This document shows positions 25,272-35,027 of a stretch of DNA of 64,000 bases, piece by piece. The first letter of the stretch is position 1. Every line of letters begins with the position of its first letter. The position numbers were made by a program, and so were the translations under genes. Under the pieces are notes generated by a model, which worked only from the letters and a program-made list of their open reading frames with translations, was not told where the DNA came from and ran no database searches. This stretch comes from Collimonas humicola (GTDB lineage Bacteria; Pseudomonadota; Gammaproteobacteria; Burkholderiales; Burkholderiaceae_D): the NCBI RefSeq assembly GCF_018304945.1, contig NZ_JAGQEE010000001.1, positions 248,001 to 312,000 of the forward strand, given 5' to 3'.

Positions 25272-25607
25272 ATGATAGTGATCTGGAAGGGATGGGGGTT
25301 GCTGGTGATAGTCATCACGGCATTGATAGTAGTATTGACGACGGTGCTTTTTGAAAAAGCCGGCTTGTCCGTAGCCTATGGCGGTGCGCTCGGGATGATC
25401 CTTTCTGCAGGCGCCATCTGGCTGGCCGGGAACAAATTCAATTCGCCGCAGAAGAATCGGGTTTTGCTCGACAAGCGGACTGGCGCCGAGGTGATTTTGA
25501 AGCCGGACCATTCTTTGTTCTTCATCAAGATGCAATACTGGGCGTTCATTGCCGGCGCGATCGGCCTGTTCATGCTGGTCAATCTGCTTGCGGGCCGTTC
25601 ATCCTGA
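25272..25607 (+). CDS. Small membrane protein of unknown function
   Basis: A 111-residue protein beginning MIVIWKGWGLLVIVITALIV, with spans at about 7-28, 33-49 and 85-104 and a soluble segment between (SPQKNRVLLDKRTGAEVILK). The frame extends back to 25164, but the ATG at 25272 marks the start of protein-like sequence. Unrecognised family; it lies between the chaperone pair and the macroglobulin gene without an obvious functional link. Confidence 0.6.
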   Translation: MIVIWKGWGLLVIVITALIVVLTTVLFEKAGLSVAYGGALGMILSAGAIWLAGNKFNSPQKNRVLLDKRTGAEVILKPDHSLFFIKMQYWAFIAGAIGLFMLVNLLAGRSS

Positions 25608-25685
25608 GGCAGCCGGTTTTAAAAATAGAGCGGCACAGCGCACAGCAAGCTGCCGTTTTCATGTTTTCCTAGTCTGAGGACGTCC

Positions 25686-28600
25686 ATGCGACAAGCAATC
25701 GAGCGTAAAGCAGTAAGCAACAGCGCCATGAAATTTCCGGGGCTGTTTTTTTTCGCCCGCGGCTTCCTGCGAGCGAGCGGCCGGCTTATCCTTGCGCTGC
25801 CCGCAGCCATGTTGTTCAGCCAGATGGCGCATGCCGCCAGCATCAATAGCTTTTCTCCGCAGGGCGACATCACCCAGGTGCGCCAGGTGCGCGTCAATTT
25901 CTCGGAGGCTGCCGTCAAGTTCGGCGACCCGAAGGCGCCGATGCCCTTCGACATCAGCTGCGCCGAAGCCGGCAGCGGCCGCTGGGCCGATGAACGCAAC
26001 TGGATCTATGACTTCGTGCGCGACATAGGGCCGGGCACGCGCTGCAGCTTCACGCTCAAGCCAGGCTTCAAGTTATTGTCCGGCGCCGCTGTGTCCGGCA
26101 AAACCAGCTTTCAATTCAATACCGGCGGCCCCGCCGTGATCAATGTCATGCCGTCGGGAGAGCGCATCGAGGAAGAGCAGATCTTCATCCTGGTGCAGAA
26201 CGGCGCGGCGACCAGCGAAAGCATCTTGCAGCATGTGTATTGCGAAGCGGAAGGCGTGCATGAACGGATCCCTGTAAAACTGATCGCCGGCACGGTGCGC
26301 AAGGACCTGCTCGAGCATTTTGCCGAAAAAATCAATCCCGAGCGCGTCAGCACACTGCAGTGCCAGCAGCGCCTGCCTAACGACAGTGCGGTCAGCCTGA
26401 CCTGGGACAAGGGCGTGGCGACTCCCTCCGGCATCGCCAGCCGCCAGCCGCAGGTGTTCAAGTTCAAGGTGCGGCCGAGCTTCACCGCCAGCTTCAGCTG
26501 CGAGCGCGAAAATGCCAATGCGGCCTGCGCGCCGATTCTGCCTGCGCGCCTGGTGTTTACCGCGCCGGTGCCGCGCAAGCTGGCCGAGAATGTCACGCTG
26601 AGCGGCGCCAACGGCAAGCTCAAGCCATTCTTTGACAAGACCGACACTGAAGATACGGTGACGCAGCTGACCTTCAATCCGCCTTTCGCCGAAAAATCGG
26701 AACTGAGCATCGAGCTGCCGAAAGACTTCCAGGATGAAAACGGCCGTCCCTTGTCAAACGCCGCCGCCTTCCCGATGAAAACCCGCATGGCGGATTATCC
26801 GCCGCTGGCGAAATTCCCCTCGGCGCCGTTCGGCATCATCGAACTCAATGCCGACGCCACCTTGCCGGTCACCCTGCGCAACGTCGAGGCCGGAATGGTT
26901 GCGCGCAGCGCCGACGGCAAGATCCATCCGGGCAATGTCAGCAACCTCAAAGTCACGGACGACCAGAGCATCATCGCCTGGCTGACCAAGCTCAACCGTT
27001 ATCACGAGAACACCATCACCATCAACAAGAAGCCGGTGGAAACGCGCAGCATCGGCATCCTGGCCAAGCAGGCCGGCGTCAAGACCCTGGCGCTGCCGCA
27101 ACCGCCGGAAAGCAAGGACGGCATCCGGCCGTTTGAAGTGATCGGCATTCCGCTCAAGGATCCTGGCTTCTATGTGGTCGAACTGGAATCGCAAAAGCTG
27201 GGCGCGGCACTGCTGGGCAAGGCCGCGCCGATGTTCGTGCGCACCAGCGCGCTGGTGACGAATTTGTCGGTGCATGTCAAGATCGGCCGCCAGAACGGCG
27301 CGGTGTGGGTCACCACGCTGGATAACGCCAAGCCGGTGAGCGATGCCGATGTGCGGATTTCCGATTGCACCGGCACCGAGCTGTGGCGCGGCAAGACCGA
27401 CAAGACCGGGATCGTCATGGTGCCGGAATTTCCGGAGGACGCTTGCCGCAACGGCGGCGATGGCGAGTCCGGGAAAATCTCCGGTTTCTTTATCAGCGCT
27501 CGCAAGACCGATGAAAAAGGCCGCGCCGACATGGCGTTCGCCTTGACGTCCTGGAACAACGGCATCGAATCCTGGCGCTTCAACCTGCCGACCGATACCG
27601 ATAAGGCTTCCACCGTGCGCGCCCACACAGTGTTCGACCGCACCTTGTTCCGCGCCGGCGAAACGGTGTCGATGAAGCATGTGATCCGTACCGAGACCAT
27701 GCAGGGTTTCGGCCTGCTGGCGAAAGACAAGCTGCCGACCCGGGTGCGCATCATCCACCAGGGCAGCGGCCAGGAGTACCAGTTTGCCTTGGCCTGGCGC
27801 GGCCAGAAAAATGCGGAAACCGTGTTCGAGATTCCGAAAGAAGCCAAGCTCGGCAGTTATGAAGTGATGCTCGACAGCGGGGCGCCGAAGAATGTCGCCG
27901 AGGCCGGCAATGCGAATGAAGGCAGCGATAACAGCAGCGACGAGGGCGACGACGAAGGCCACGACCGCCGCAGTTACAGCACAGGCAGCTTCCGGGTCGA
28001 GGAATTCCGCCTGCCGTTGCTGCAAGGGCGGATCACGCCGCCGAAGAGCCTGGTGGCGCCGAAGGAAGTGCCGCTGGACGTGCAGTTGAACTACCTGAAC
28101 GGCGGCGGCGCTTCCGGCCAGTCGGTGCACGTCACCAGCCTGTTGCGCAGCAAGGGCGTGAGCTTTTCCGCCTACGACGGCTATTCCTTTTCTGCCGCGC
28201 GCAACGAAGGAGACAGCAGCGCCGACGAGCAGAAGATCGTCGCCGACAAATTGCCGGTGACGCTGGACAAGAACGGCGGCGGCAAGACGGTGATCAAGGA
28301 TTTGCCGGCGATTGCGGCGCCCAAGGAATTGTTGACGGAAATGACTTTCGCCGACCCGAATGGCGAAATCCAGACCGTGTCGAGCGTGACCCCGGTATGG
28401 CCGGCGGCGGTGGTGGTCGGCCTCAAGGCCGGGGAGTGGGTCTCGGTCAAGAAGAAGCTGACCTTGACTGCCGTCGCCCTGAATGCCGCGGGCCAGCCGC
28501 AAAGCGGCGTGCCGATTGAGATCAGCGGTTCGTCCAAGGTCACCAACTCGCATCGCAAGCGCATGGTCGGCGGTTTCTACGCCTATGAAAACACCAGCAC

Positions 28601-31568
28601 CGGCACCGACCTGGGTTCGCTGTGCTCGGGTAAAACCGACGCCCGCGGCTTGATGATCTGCACCGTCGAACTGTCGGAGCCAGGCAATATCGAACTGACG
28701 GCCAAGGGCAAGGACGACAGCGGCAAGGTGTCGGTCGCCGCCAGCTCGGTATGGGTGACCAAGCAGGGCGAGCTGTGGTTCGATGGCGAAAACCAGGACC
28801 GTATCGATATCCTGCCGGAGAAAAAGAGCTACCAGCCGGGCGAAACCGCCAAGTTCCAGGTGCGCATGCCGTTCCGCTATGCGACCGTGCTGGTGGCGGT
28901 GGAGCGCGAAGGCGTGGTCGAAACCCAGGTGCTTCAGCTGAACGGCCAGGATCCGACCTTCAGCTTGCCGGTCAAGGCCGGCTATGCGCCCAACATCTTC
29001 GTCTCGGTGCTGGCGGTGCGCGGCCGCATGCGCGACGTACCGTGGTATTCCTTCTTTACCTGGGGTTGGAAAGAACCCTTGAACTGGTGGCATGAGTTCA
29101 AGGAATACCAGGCCCCAAGCGCCACCGTCGACCTGGCCAAGCCGGCATACAAGTTCGGCATCGCCGAAATCTCGGTCGGCAGCGCCGCCAACCAGCTGGC
29201 GGTGATGGTCAAGGCCGATCAGCCTAGCTACGCCATCCGCACGACGGCCAAGGTGAACATTCAGGTCAACCTGCCGAGCGGCAAGCCGGCCGCCGGCGCT
29301 GAAATCGCGCTGGCCGCGGTGGATGAAGCGCTGCTCGAACTGGAGCCGAACAAGAGCTGGGACTTGCTGCAGGCGATGCTGCAGCGGCGCAGCTACGGCG
29401 TGGAAACGTCGACCGCGCAGATGCAGGTGGTGGGCAAGCGCCACTACGGCCGCAAGGCGATACCGGCCGGCGGCGGCGGCGGCAAGTCGCCGACGCGCGA
29501 ACTGTTCGATACCTTGTTGCTGTGGAAGCCGGCCATCGTGCTGGACGCCAATGGCCGCGCCCAGATCGATGTGCCGCTCAACGACGCCCTGACCAGCTTC
29601 AAGATCGTCGCCGTGGCGCAGAGCGGCGACAGCCTGTTCGGCACCGGCGCCGTCAGCATCCGTTCCACCCAGGACTTGCAGCTGATCTCAGGCTTGCCGC
29701 CGCTGGTGCGCGAGGGCGACGATTTCAGCGCCATGGTGACGGTGCGTAACACCACCACCCGCGTCATGCAGGTCAACGCCACTGCCCAGGCCGTCGGCCT
29801 AGGTTCAGCTGCGCCACTGCCAGCCAAGGACCTGAGCATTCCGGCGGGCGAGTCGCGCGAACTGGTGTGGGCGGTGACCGTGCCGGCAGACGCCAAGCAG
29901 CTGGTGTGGGAAATCAATGCGCAGGAGCAGGGCGGCCCCAAGGTCAAGGACGCCATCAAGTTTACCCAGCGCGTGGTGCCGGCAGTGCCGGTGACGGTGC
30001 AGCAGGCCACCATGTTCCAGCTCGACAAGCCGTTCAGCATGGCGGTGGCGCCGCCGGCCGACGGCCTGCCGGGGCGCGGCGGCCTGGCGGTTTCGCTGGC
30101 GTCCTCGCTGGCCGGCAACAGCGAAGGCTTGCGGCGCTATTTCGTCAACTATCCGTTCTCCTGCCTGGAGCAAAAGACCTCGCGCGCGATCGGCTTGCGT
30201 GACGACGTCGCCTGGCAGAAGGTGGCCAACGATTTGCCGACCTATCTCGACAGCGACGGCCTGGCTTACTACTACCCGCCCAGCGCCAGCAATGCCGGGC
30301 GCGGCAGCGACACCCTGACCGCCTATCTGCTGGCAGTCACGCAAGAGTCCGGCTTTGCGATTCCGCAGCAAAGCCGCGACAAGATGCTGGACGGCCTGGC
30401 TGCTTTCGTCGAAGGCAAGATCACGCGCGATTTCTGGTCGCCCAAGAAGGACCTGGATGTGCGCAAGCTGGCCGCGCTGGAAGCGCTGTCGCGCTATGAC
30501 CGGGTGCGCCCGGCCATGCTCGATTCGATCCAGCTCTCGCCCAACCTGTGGCCAACCTCCGCCGTGCTGGACTGGATCAACATCCTGCAGCGGGTCTCCA
30601 GCATCCCGGATCGCGCCAAGCGCCTGGCCGAGGCCGACCAGATCATCCGCGCCCGCCTGAACTACCAAAGCACGCGCATGGGCTTCTCCACCGAGACCGA
30701 CGACTACTGGTGGTGGCTGATGGCCAGCGCCGACGTCAACGCCACCCGGCTGGTGCTGACCATGCTCGATAATCCGGCCTGGAAGGAAGACATGCCGAAG
30801 CTGATCAACGGCGCCATCCAGCGGCAGTCGCGCGGCCACTGGGCGACTACCACGGCCAATGTCTGGGGCAGCCTGGCCATGCAGAAATTCGGCCAGAAGT
30901 TCGAGGCTGAAAAAGTCGCCGGCGTGACCAAGGCCTCGCTGGAGCAGGGCGCTGCCGTGGCCAGCAGCCAAAGCTTCAGCTGGCCGACGGCTACGGCGGA
31001 AGGCGGCAAGCTGCAGCTGCCATGGCCCGCTGTTGCTGCTGCCACCGCGGCGCCGGCAGAGCTCAAGCTGACGCATGCCGGCAGCGGCGCTCCATGGGTG
31101 ACCGTGCAAAGCCTGGCGGCAGTGGTGCTGAAGAAGCCGTTCTCCAGCGGTTACCGGATCGCCAAGAGCATCGTGCCGGTCGAGCAAAAGGAAAAGGGCA
31201 AATACAGCCGCGGCGATATCTACCGGGTCGACCTGGAGATCGACGCCCAGACCGACATGACCTGGGTGGTGGCGACCGATCCGATTCCGTCCGGCGCCAC
31301 CTTGCTGGGCTCCGGCCTGGGCCGCGATTCGGCGATTGCCACCAGCAGCGAACGGCCCAGCGGCAGCGCCTGGCTGGCGTATGAAGAGCGCAGCTTCGAG
31401 TCTTTCCGCAGCTACTATGAATACGTGCCCAAGGGTAAATTCACCATGACCTATACCTTCCGCCTCAACAATCCGGGTGAGTTCAGCTTGCCGCCGACTC
31501 GGGTCGAGGCGATGTATGCGCCGGAAATGTTTGGCGAATTCCCTAATCCGAAGTGGACGGTGAAGTGA
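25686..31568 (+). CDS. yfhM: Bacterial alpha-2-macroglobulin, thioester type
   Basis: A 1960-residue periplasmic protease trap. A signal-anchor-like N-terminus (GRLILALPAAMLFSQMAHA) lacks a lipobox, so it may be released rather than lipid-anchored. The body shows the macroglobulin layout: MG domains, a bait region in the middle, VVGLKAGEWVSVKKKL, SGLPPLVREGDDFSAMVTVR (A2M domain) and the thioester motif Cys1493-Leu-Glu-Gln1496 in YPFSCLEQKTSRAIGL. The thioester-domain helices and the receptor-like C-terminal domain follow. GAGGA six bases before ATG 25686 fixes the start. The pbpC gene overlaps its end, the standard gene pair: one traps invading proteases, the other repairs the wall. Confidence 0.93.
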   Translation: MRQAIERKAVSNSAMKFPGLFFFARGFLRASGRLILALPAAMLFSQMAHAASINSFSPQGDITQVRQVRVNFSEAAVKFGDPKAPMPFDISCAEAGSGRWADERNWIYDFVRDIGPGTRCSFTLKPGFKLLSGAAVSGKTSFQFNTGGPAVINVMPSGERIEEEQIFILVQNGAATSESILQHVYCEAEGVHERIPVKLIAGTVRKDLLEHFAEKINPERVSTLQCQQRLPNDSAVSLTWDKGVATPSGIASRQPQVFKFKVRPSFTASFSCERENANAACAPILPARLVFTAPVPRKLAENVTLSGANGKLKPFFDKTDTEDTVTQLTFNPPFAEKSELSIELPKDFQDENGRPLSNAAAFPMKTRMADYPPLAKFPSAPFGIIELNADATLPVTLRNVEAGMVARSADGKIHPGNVSNLKVTDDQSIIAWLTKLNRYHENTITINKKPVETRSIGILAKQAGVKTLALPQPPESKDGIRPFEVIGIPLKDPGFYVVELESQKLGAALLGKAAPMFVRTSALVTNLSVHVKIGRQNGAVWVTTLDNAKPVSDADVRISDCTGTELWRGKTDKTGIVMVPEFPEDACRNGGDGESGKISGFFISARKTDEKGRADMAFALTSWNNGIESWRFNLPTDTDKASTVRAHTVFDRTLFRAGETVSMKHVIRTETMQGFGLLAKDKLPTRVRIIHQGSGQEYQFALAWRGQKNAETVFEIPKEAKLGSYEVMLDSGAPKNVAEAGNANEGSDNSSDEGDDEGHDRRSYSTGSFRVEEFRLPLLQGRITPPKSLVAPKEVPLDVQLNYLNGGGASGQSVHVTSLLRSKGVSFSAYDGYSFSAARNEGDSSADEQKIVADKLPVTLDKNGGGKTVIKDLPAIAAPKELLTEMTFADPNGEIQTVSSVTPVWPAAVVVGLKAGEWVSVKKKLTLTAVALNAAGQPQSGVPIEISGSSKVTNSHRKRMVGGFYAYENTSTGTDLGSLCSGKTDARGLMICTVELSEPGNIELTAKGKDDSGKVSVAASSVWVTKQGELWFDGENQDRIDILPEKKSYQPGETAKFQVRMPFRYATVLVAVEREGVVETQVLQLNGQDPTFSLPVKAGYAPNIFVSVLAVRGRMRDVPWYSFFTWGWKEPLNWWHEFKEYQAPSATVDLAKPAYKFGIAEISVGSAANQLAVMVKADQPSYAIRTTAKVNIQVNLPSGKPAAGAEIALAAVDEALLELEPNKSWDLLQAMLQRRSYGVETSTAQMQVVGKRHYGRKAIPAGGGGGKSPTRELFDTLLLWKPAIVLDANGRAQIDVPLNDALTSFKIVAVAQSGDSLFGTGAVSIRSTQDLQLISGLPPLVREGDDFSAMVTVRNTTTRVMQVNATAQAVGLGSAAPLPAKDLSIPAGESRELVWAVTVPADAKQLVWEINAQEQGGPKVKDAIKFTQRVVPAVPVTVQQATMFQLDKPFSMAVAPPADGLPGRGGLAVSLASSLAGNSEGLRRYFVNYPFSCLEQKTSRAIGLRDDVAWQKVANDLPTYLDSDGLAYYYPPSASNAGRGSDTLTAYLLAVTQESGFAIPQQSRDKMLDGLAAFVEGKITRDFWSPKKDLDVRKLAALEALSRYDRVRPAMLDSIQLSPNLWPTSAVLDWINILQRVSSIPDRAKRLAEADQIIRARLNYQSTRMGFSTETDDYWWWLMASADVNATRLVLTMLDNPAWKEDMPKLINGAIQRQSRGHWATTTANVWGSLAMQKFGQKFEAEKVAGVTKASLEQGAAVASSQSFSWPTATAEGGKLQLPWPAVAAATAAPAELKLTHAGSGAPWVTVQSLAAVVLKKPFSSGYRIAKSIVPVEQKEKGKYSRGDIYRVDLEIDAQTDMTWVVATDPIPSGATLLGSGLGRDSAIATSSERPSGSAWLAYEERSFESFRSYYEYVPKGKFTMTYTFRLNNPGEFSLPPTRVEAMYAPEMFGEFPNPKWTVK

Positions 31569-33877
31569 AATTGAAGCAAAACACGGTTCCTGGCGCGCGC
31601 GGCAAAAACCTTGCGGCGCCCGGGAGCCGGGGCTGTTTTTCATCTCTGAAAGGCTGGCCGCTTGCGGCCGTGCTGTTGCTTGCCGTGAGCGCCGCGCCAG
31701 CGCATGCGCTGCAAAAATTCGCCGACGTCCAGCAGGAATTCCGCTCCTCCGAAGCCAGCCTGTACGACCGCAAGGGCCAGCTGCTGCAGCAGATCCGCCT
31801 GAATCCGCATGAGCGGCGCTTGTCCTGGGTGGCGCTGGAAGACGTCTCGCCTGCCTTGCGCAGCGCCCTGGTGGCCTCGGAAGACCGGCGTTTCTACCAG
31901 CATAGCGGGGTCGACTGGAATGCGGTAGCGGCCGCCGCCTGGGGCAATCTGTGGAACAGCCGCACCCGCGGCGCTTCGACCATTACCATGCAGCTGGCCG
32001 GTTTGCTGGACGACGACCTGCGGCGCCGCAATTCGCCGCGCTCCTTCAGCCAGAAGCTGTCGCAGGTGATGGTGGCGCAGCTGCTGGAGCGCAACTGGCG
32101 CAAGGACCAGATCCTGGAAGCCTATCTGAACCTGGTCAGCTTTCGCGGCGAACTGGTCGGCATCCACGCCTTGTCGCGGGTCTTGTTCGGCAAGCATCCG
32201 GGCGGCCTGAGCCGGCGCGAAGCAGCCATCGCCGTGGCCCTGATCCGCGGCCCCAACGCCACCCCGGCGCGCGTCACTGAACGCGCCTGCCGCATCCTGC
32301 AGGAACAGCAGGCCGGCCAGGAATGCAAGGACCTGGAAAGCTTCACCTTGCTAGCCCTGGCGCGTACCGGCTCCAATTCCGAAGTGGTGGTCACCACCAC
32401 CGCGCCGCAGCTGGCGCCGCATCTGGCGCGCAAGCTGCTGCGCACGCCGGGACAGTCGCTGCGCTCGACGCTGGATGGCGGCGTGCAGCGCGTCGCCACC
32501 GACGCTCTGCAGCGGCAGCTGGCGGCGCTGACCGACCGCAACATCCAGGACGGCGCCATCCTCGCCATCGACAACGCCAGCGGCGACGTGCTGGCCTGGG
32601 TCGGTTCCAGCAGCACCTTTTCCAATGCCGCCGAGGTCGACGGCGTGGTGGCCTTGCGCCAGGCTGGCTCGACCCTGAAGCCCTTCCTGTACGAGATGGC
32701 GATCGAAAAGAAATGGATGACGGCCGCCTCGCTGCTCAACGATGCGGCGATCAACCTGCCGACTGCCAGCGGCCTGTATATCCCGCAAAATTACGACAAA
32801 CAGTTCAAGGGCCTGGTCAGCGTGCGCACCGCGCTCGGTTCATCGCTGAACATCCCGGCGGTGCGCACACTGGTGACGGTGACGCCGACGGCTTTTTTCC
32901 AGCGCCTGCAAAGCCTCGGCTTCCAGCTGCGCGAATCCGGCGACTACTATGGCTACAGCCTGGCGCTGGGCAGCGCCGATGTCAGCCTGCTGGCGCTCAC
33001 CAATGCCTATCGCGCGCTGGCCAACCAGGGCCGCTACAGCGGCATACGGACCTCGCTGAGCGACCCGGCGGTAAAGATGAGCAAGGCGATGGACCCCGGC
33101 GCCGCCTTCATCATCGGCGACATCCTGTCCGACCGCAGCGCCCGCAGCCGCACCTTCGGCCTCGAAAACGCACTGTCGACGCGGGTCTGGACCGCAGTCA
33201 AGACCGGTACCTCGAAAGACATGCGCGACAACTGGGCGGTCGGCTATTCAGACCGCTATACCGTCGGCGTCTGGGTCGGCAACGCCTCCGGCCTGCCGAT
33301 GTGGGACGTCTCCGGCGTCACCGGCGCCGCGCCGATCTGGCAGGAAGTCATGCAATACCTGCACACGCGCGACCAGCAGCGCCAGACCATTCCCCAAAAG
33401 CCGGATGGCGTCGTGGCGCAGGAGATCAGCTACCAAGACAAGCTGGAAGCGCCGCGCCAGGAGTATTTCCTGGCCGGCACCGAACAAGCGCTGATCAGGA
33501 CCGCGAAATCCGACGACATCGGCATTGCGATACGCTATCCGACGCCGGGCATGCTGGTGGCGCTGGACCCGGATATCCCGCCGGAGCGGCAGCGCATACG
33601 GTTTGAAGCGGGCGGTGTGCCCAATGCCGTCTGGCGGCTGGACGGCAAGCTGCTGACCATGCCGGAAGCGATGCCTAAAGGCGGCAAGAAAAAGAACAGC
33701 CGGCAGGCGCATACGCAAAACCCGCAGCTCGCATTCGACTGGATGCCATGGCCGGGGCGGCATGTGCTGGAATTGTTGGATGACAAGCAGACGGTGCTGG
33801 ACCAGGTCCGGTTCGAGGTGCGCGGCGCTGTTGAAAGAGAAGCCGCTCCGAAAGCCGGGCGTAGCGTGAAAAAGTAA
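31553..33877 (+). CDS. pbpC: Penicillin-binding protein 1C
   Basis: A 774-residue bifunctional peptidoglycan synthase. An N-terminal membrane/signal segment is followed by a GT51 transglycosylase (ASEDRRFYQHSGVDW, GASTITMQLAGLL, YLNLVSFRGELVGI). The transpeptidase has Ser373-x-x-Lys376 (AGSTLKPF), SSLN and KTGTSKDMRDNWAVG, and there is a C-terminal PBP1C domain. The start is GTG 31553 or GTG 31565; the latter overlaps the previous stop by four bases. Either way the gene overlaps the macroglobulin gene, so the two are co-translated. Confidence 0.92.
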   Translation: MDGEVKLKQNTVPGARGKNLAAPGSRGCFSSLKGWPLAAVLLLAVSAAPAHALQKFADVQQEFRSSEASLYDRKGQLLQQIRLNPHERRLSWVALEDVSPALRSALVASEDRRFYQHSGVDWNAVAAAAWGNLWNSRTRGASTITMQLAGLLDDDLRRRNSPRSFSQKLSQVMVAQLLERNWRKDQILEAYLNLVSFRGELVGIHALSRVLFGKHPGGLSRREAAIAVALIRGPNATPARVTERACRILQEQQAGQECKDLESFTLLALARTGSNSEVVVTTTAPQLAPHLARKLLRTPGQSLRSTLDGGVQRVATDALQRQLAALTDRNIQDGAILAIDNASGDVLAWVGSSSTFSNAAEVDGVVALRQAGSTLKPFLYEMAIEKKWMTAASLLNDAAINLPTASGLYIPQNYDKQFKGLVSVRTALGSSLNIPAVRTLVTVTPTAFFQRLQSLGFQLRESGDYYGYSLALGSADVSLLALTNAYRALANQGRYSGIRTSLSDPAVKMSKAMDPGAAFIIGDILSDRSARSRTFGLENALSTRVWTAVKTGTSKDMRDNWAVGYSDRYTVGVWVGNASGLPMWDVSGVTGAAPIWQEVMQYLHTRDQQRQTIPQKPDGVVAQEISYQDKLEAPRQEYFLAGTEQALIRTAKSDDIGIAIRYPTPGMLVALDPDIPPERQRIRFEAGGVPNAVWRLDGKLLTMPEAMPKGGKKKNSRQAHTQNPQLAFDWMPWPGRHVLELLDDKQTVLDQVRFEVRGAVEREAAPKAGRSVKK

Positions 33878-33920
33878 TGGATGCGGATATCGGATGTGTT
33901 CCCACTCCGGCATTGGATGG

Positions 33921-34256
33921 CTAGACTAGGCCGGTCGGCGCGCCCTCGGCAATGTGGTTCATCATGTTGTTGCCATATGTTCGAATAACTTTGGAAATAA
34001 TGACCTGGTAGCCGCCAAGCCATTCAGAATAGCGCCGCTTTGCTTCAATGTGATTGGGATGCGCGATTAATTGCTGCAGGCCGAGCTCCGATTCCCAGTA
34101 GTACACATTGACGATGCGTCCTGTTTTCGGGTCTTCCCAGGCTTCTTCGCCGAGGTAACCGATGCTCTCCTTGGCAGCCTTCGCAATCAGCCCATCGAGC
34201 CGGTGAAAATCATCGTCCAACTGCTTCGTCTCAAAAATGAATGTTGCGGAGTACAT
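33921..34256 (-). CDS. Antibiotic biosynthesis monooxygenase (ABM)-like protein
   Basis: A 111-residue dimeric alpha-beta barrel type protein: YSATFIFETKQLDDDF, GYLGEEAWEDPKTGRIVNVY, then YWESELGLQQLIAHPNHIEA (the ABM 'W.s.e....h...H' block). Many such domains bind haem or small aromatic substrates; others have no known reaction. ATG 34256 is preferred because AGAGGA lies just upstream; the frame continues further without support. It converges on pbpC. Confidence 0.7.
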   Translation of the reverse strand: MYSATFIFETKQLDDDFHRLDGLIAKAAKESIGYLGEEAWEDPKTGRIVNVYYWESELGLQQLIAHPNHIEAKRRYSEWLGGYQVIISKVIRTYGNNMMNHIAEGAPTGLV

Positions 34257-34537
34257 GACGTCCTCTGGGAAAATGTATGCATCTCGTAGAGCATCGGCAG
34301 ATGCTGGCGGTTGTCCGCCTGCGGCAGGTTTCAGCCAGCTGCATGGGGCCGAGCTTGAGCTGGCAGGCATCGGTCAGCGCAGATTTACTGAAATAGCACG
34401 GCCTGGCGGAACGGGTTGCGCAGTTGATGCAAGGGTAGCCGGGCGCGCTGGGCGATTCTGCGGATGTGGGAAGGGAGAAGCCGCCACGATGTTTCCGAGG
34501 CGGCTGGGCTTGGAGCCGATGGATCAATACAAGCGCA

Positions 34538-34942
34538 TCAGTGATTGAGCGTTTTGACCGTGCAATTTTGCGCCAGCACGGCGACCTTGACGGCCGGGAT
34601 GTCGGGGCTGCTTCCGAGGCGGATGAGCTGACAGTTCATCGATCCTGCCAGGTGCCCTTGGAAAGAAGCAAGCGCCATCAGCTTGGCTTCTGGCACCGAA
34701 CGGTCGAATACCACATAGGCCGGTATTTCCTGGCCCTTGAAGTCTTTGGTTGTGCCGACGATGCCGTTAAGAGTCGTTGCTTGGCCAAGGGCTGCAACCA
34801 TGCCATTGTCCACGTTCACGATTGCATTTTTCTTTTCTTCCGTAGCGTTGACGCGAAAAGAAGTTTGCTGTGCGCTTGCCATGCTGGAGTTGAAAGCGCC
34901 GACCATAGCCAGGCAGAGCAAGCTGAATTTGTATGAGTGCAT
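34538..34942 (-). CDS. Small secreted protein of unknown function
   Basis: About 134 residues with a signal peptide (MHSYKFSLLCLAMVGAFNSS, cut near ASA-QQ). The mature domain has VNATEEKKNAIVNVDNGMVA, a central AYVVFDRSVPEAKLM and paired cysteines (SMNCQLIRL, LAQNCTVKT) that may form one disulfide. An upstream in-frame ATG at 34954 is possible. The 280 bases upstream (34257-34537) hold nothing I can support. Confidence 0.55.
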   Translation of the reverse strand: MHSYKFSLLCLAMVGAFNSSMASAQQTSFRVNATEEKKNAIVNVDNGMVAALGQATTLNGIVGTTKDFKGQEIPAYVVFDRSVPEAKLMALASFQGHLAGSMNCQLIRLGSSPDIPAVKVAVLAQNCTVKTLNH

Positions 34943-35027
34943 TTCGAGAGTCATTTTGGTTAAAAAAGGGGATAGCGTGACGACGCCATATAGCAGGGAT
35001 TATGGCGTCGTTATCGGAACAGGCTGA

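Noticed and set aside
26754-29444. 896-codon minus-strand open frame opposite the macroglobulin gene
   Set aside because: A GC-rich third-position shadow of a well-supported gene, His/Arg/Ala-rich without motifs. The same applies to the antisense frame at 21641-23284 opposite hscC.
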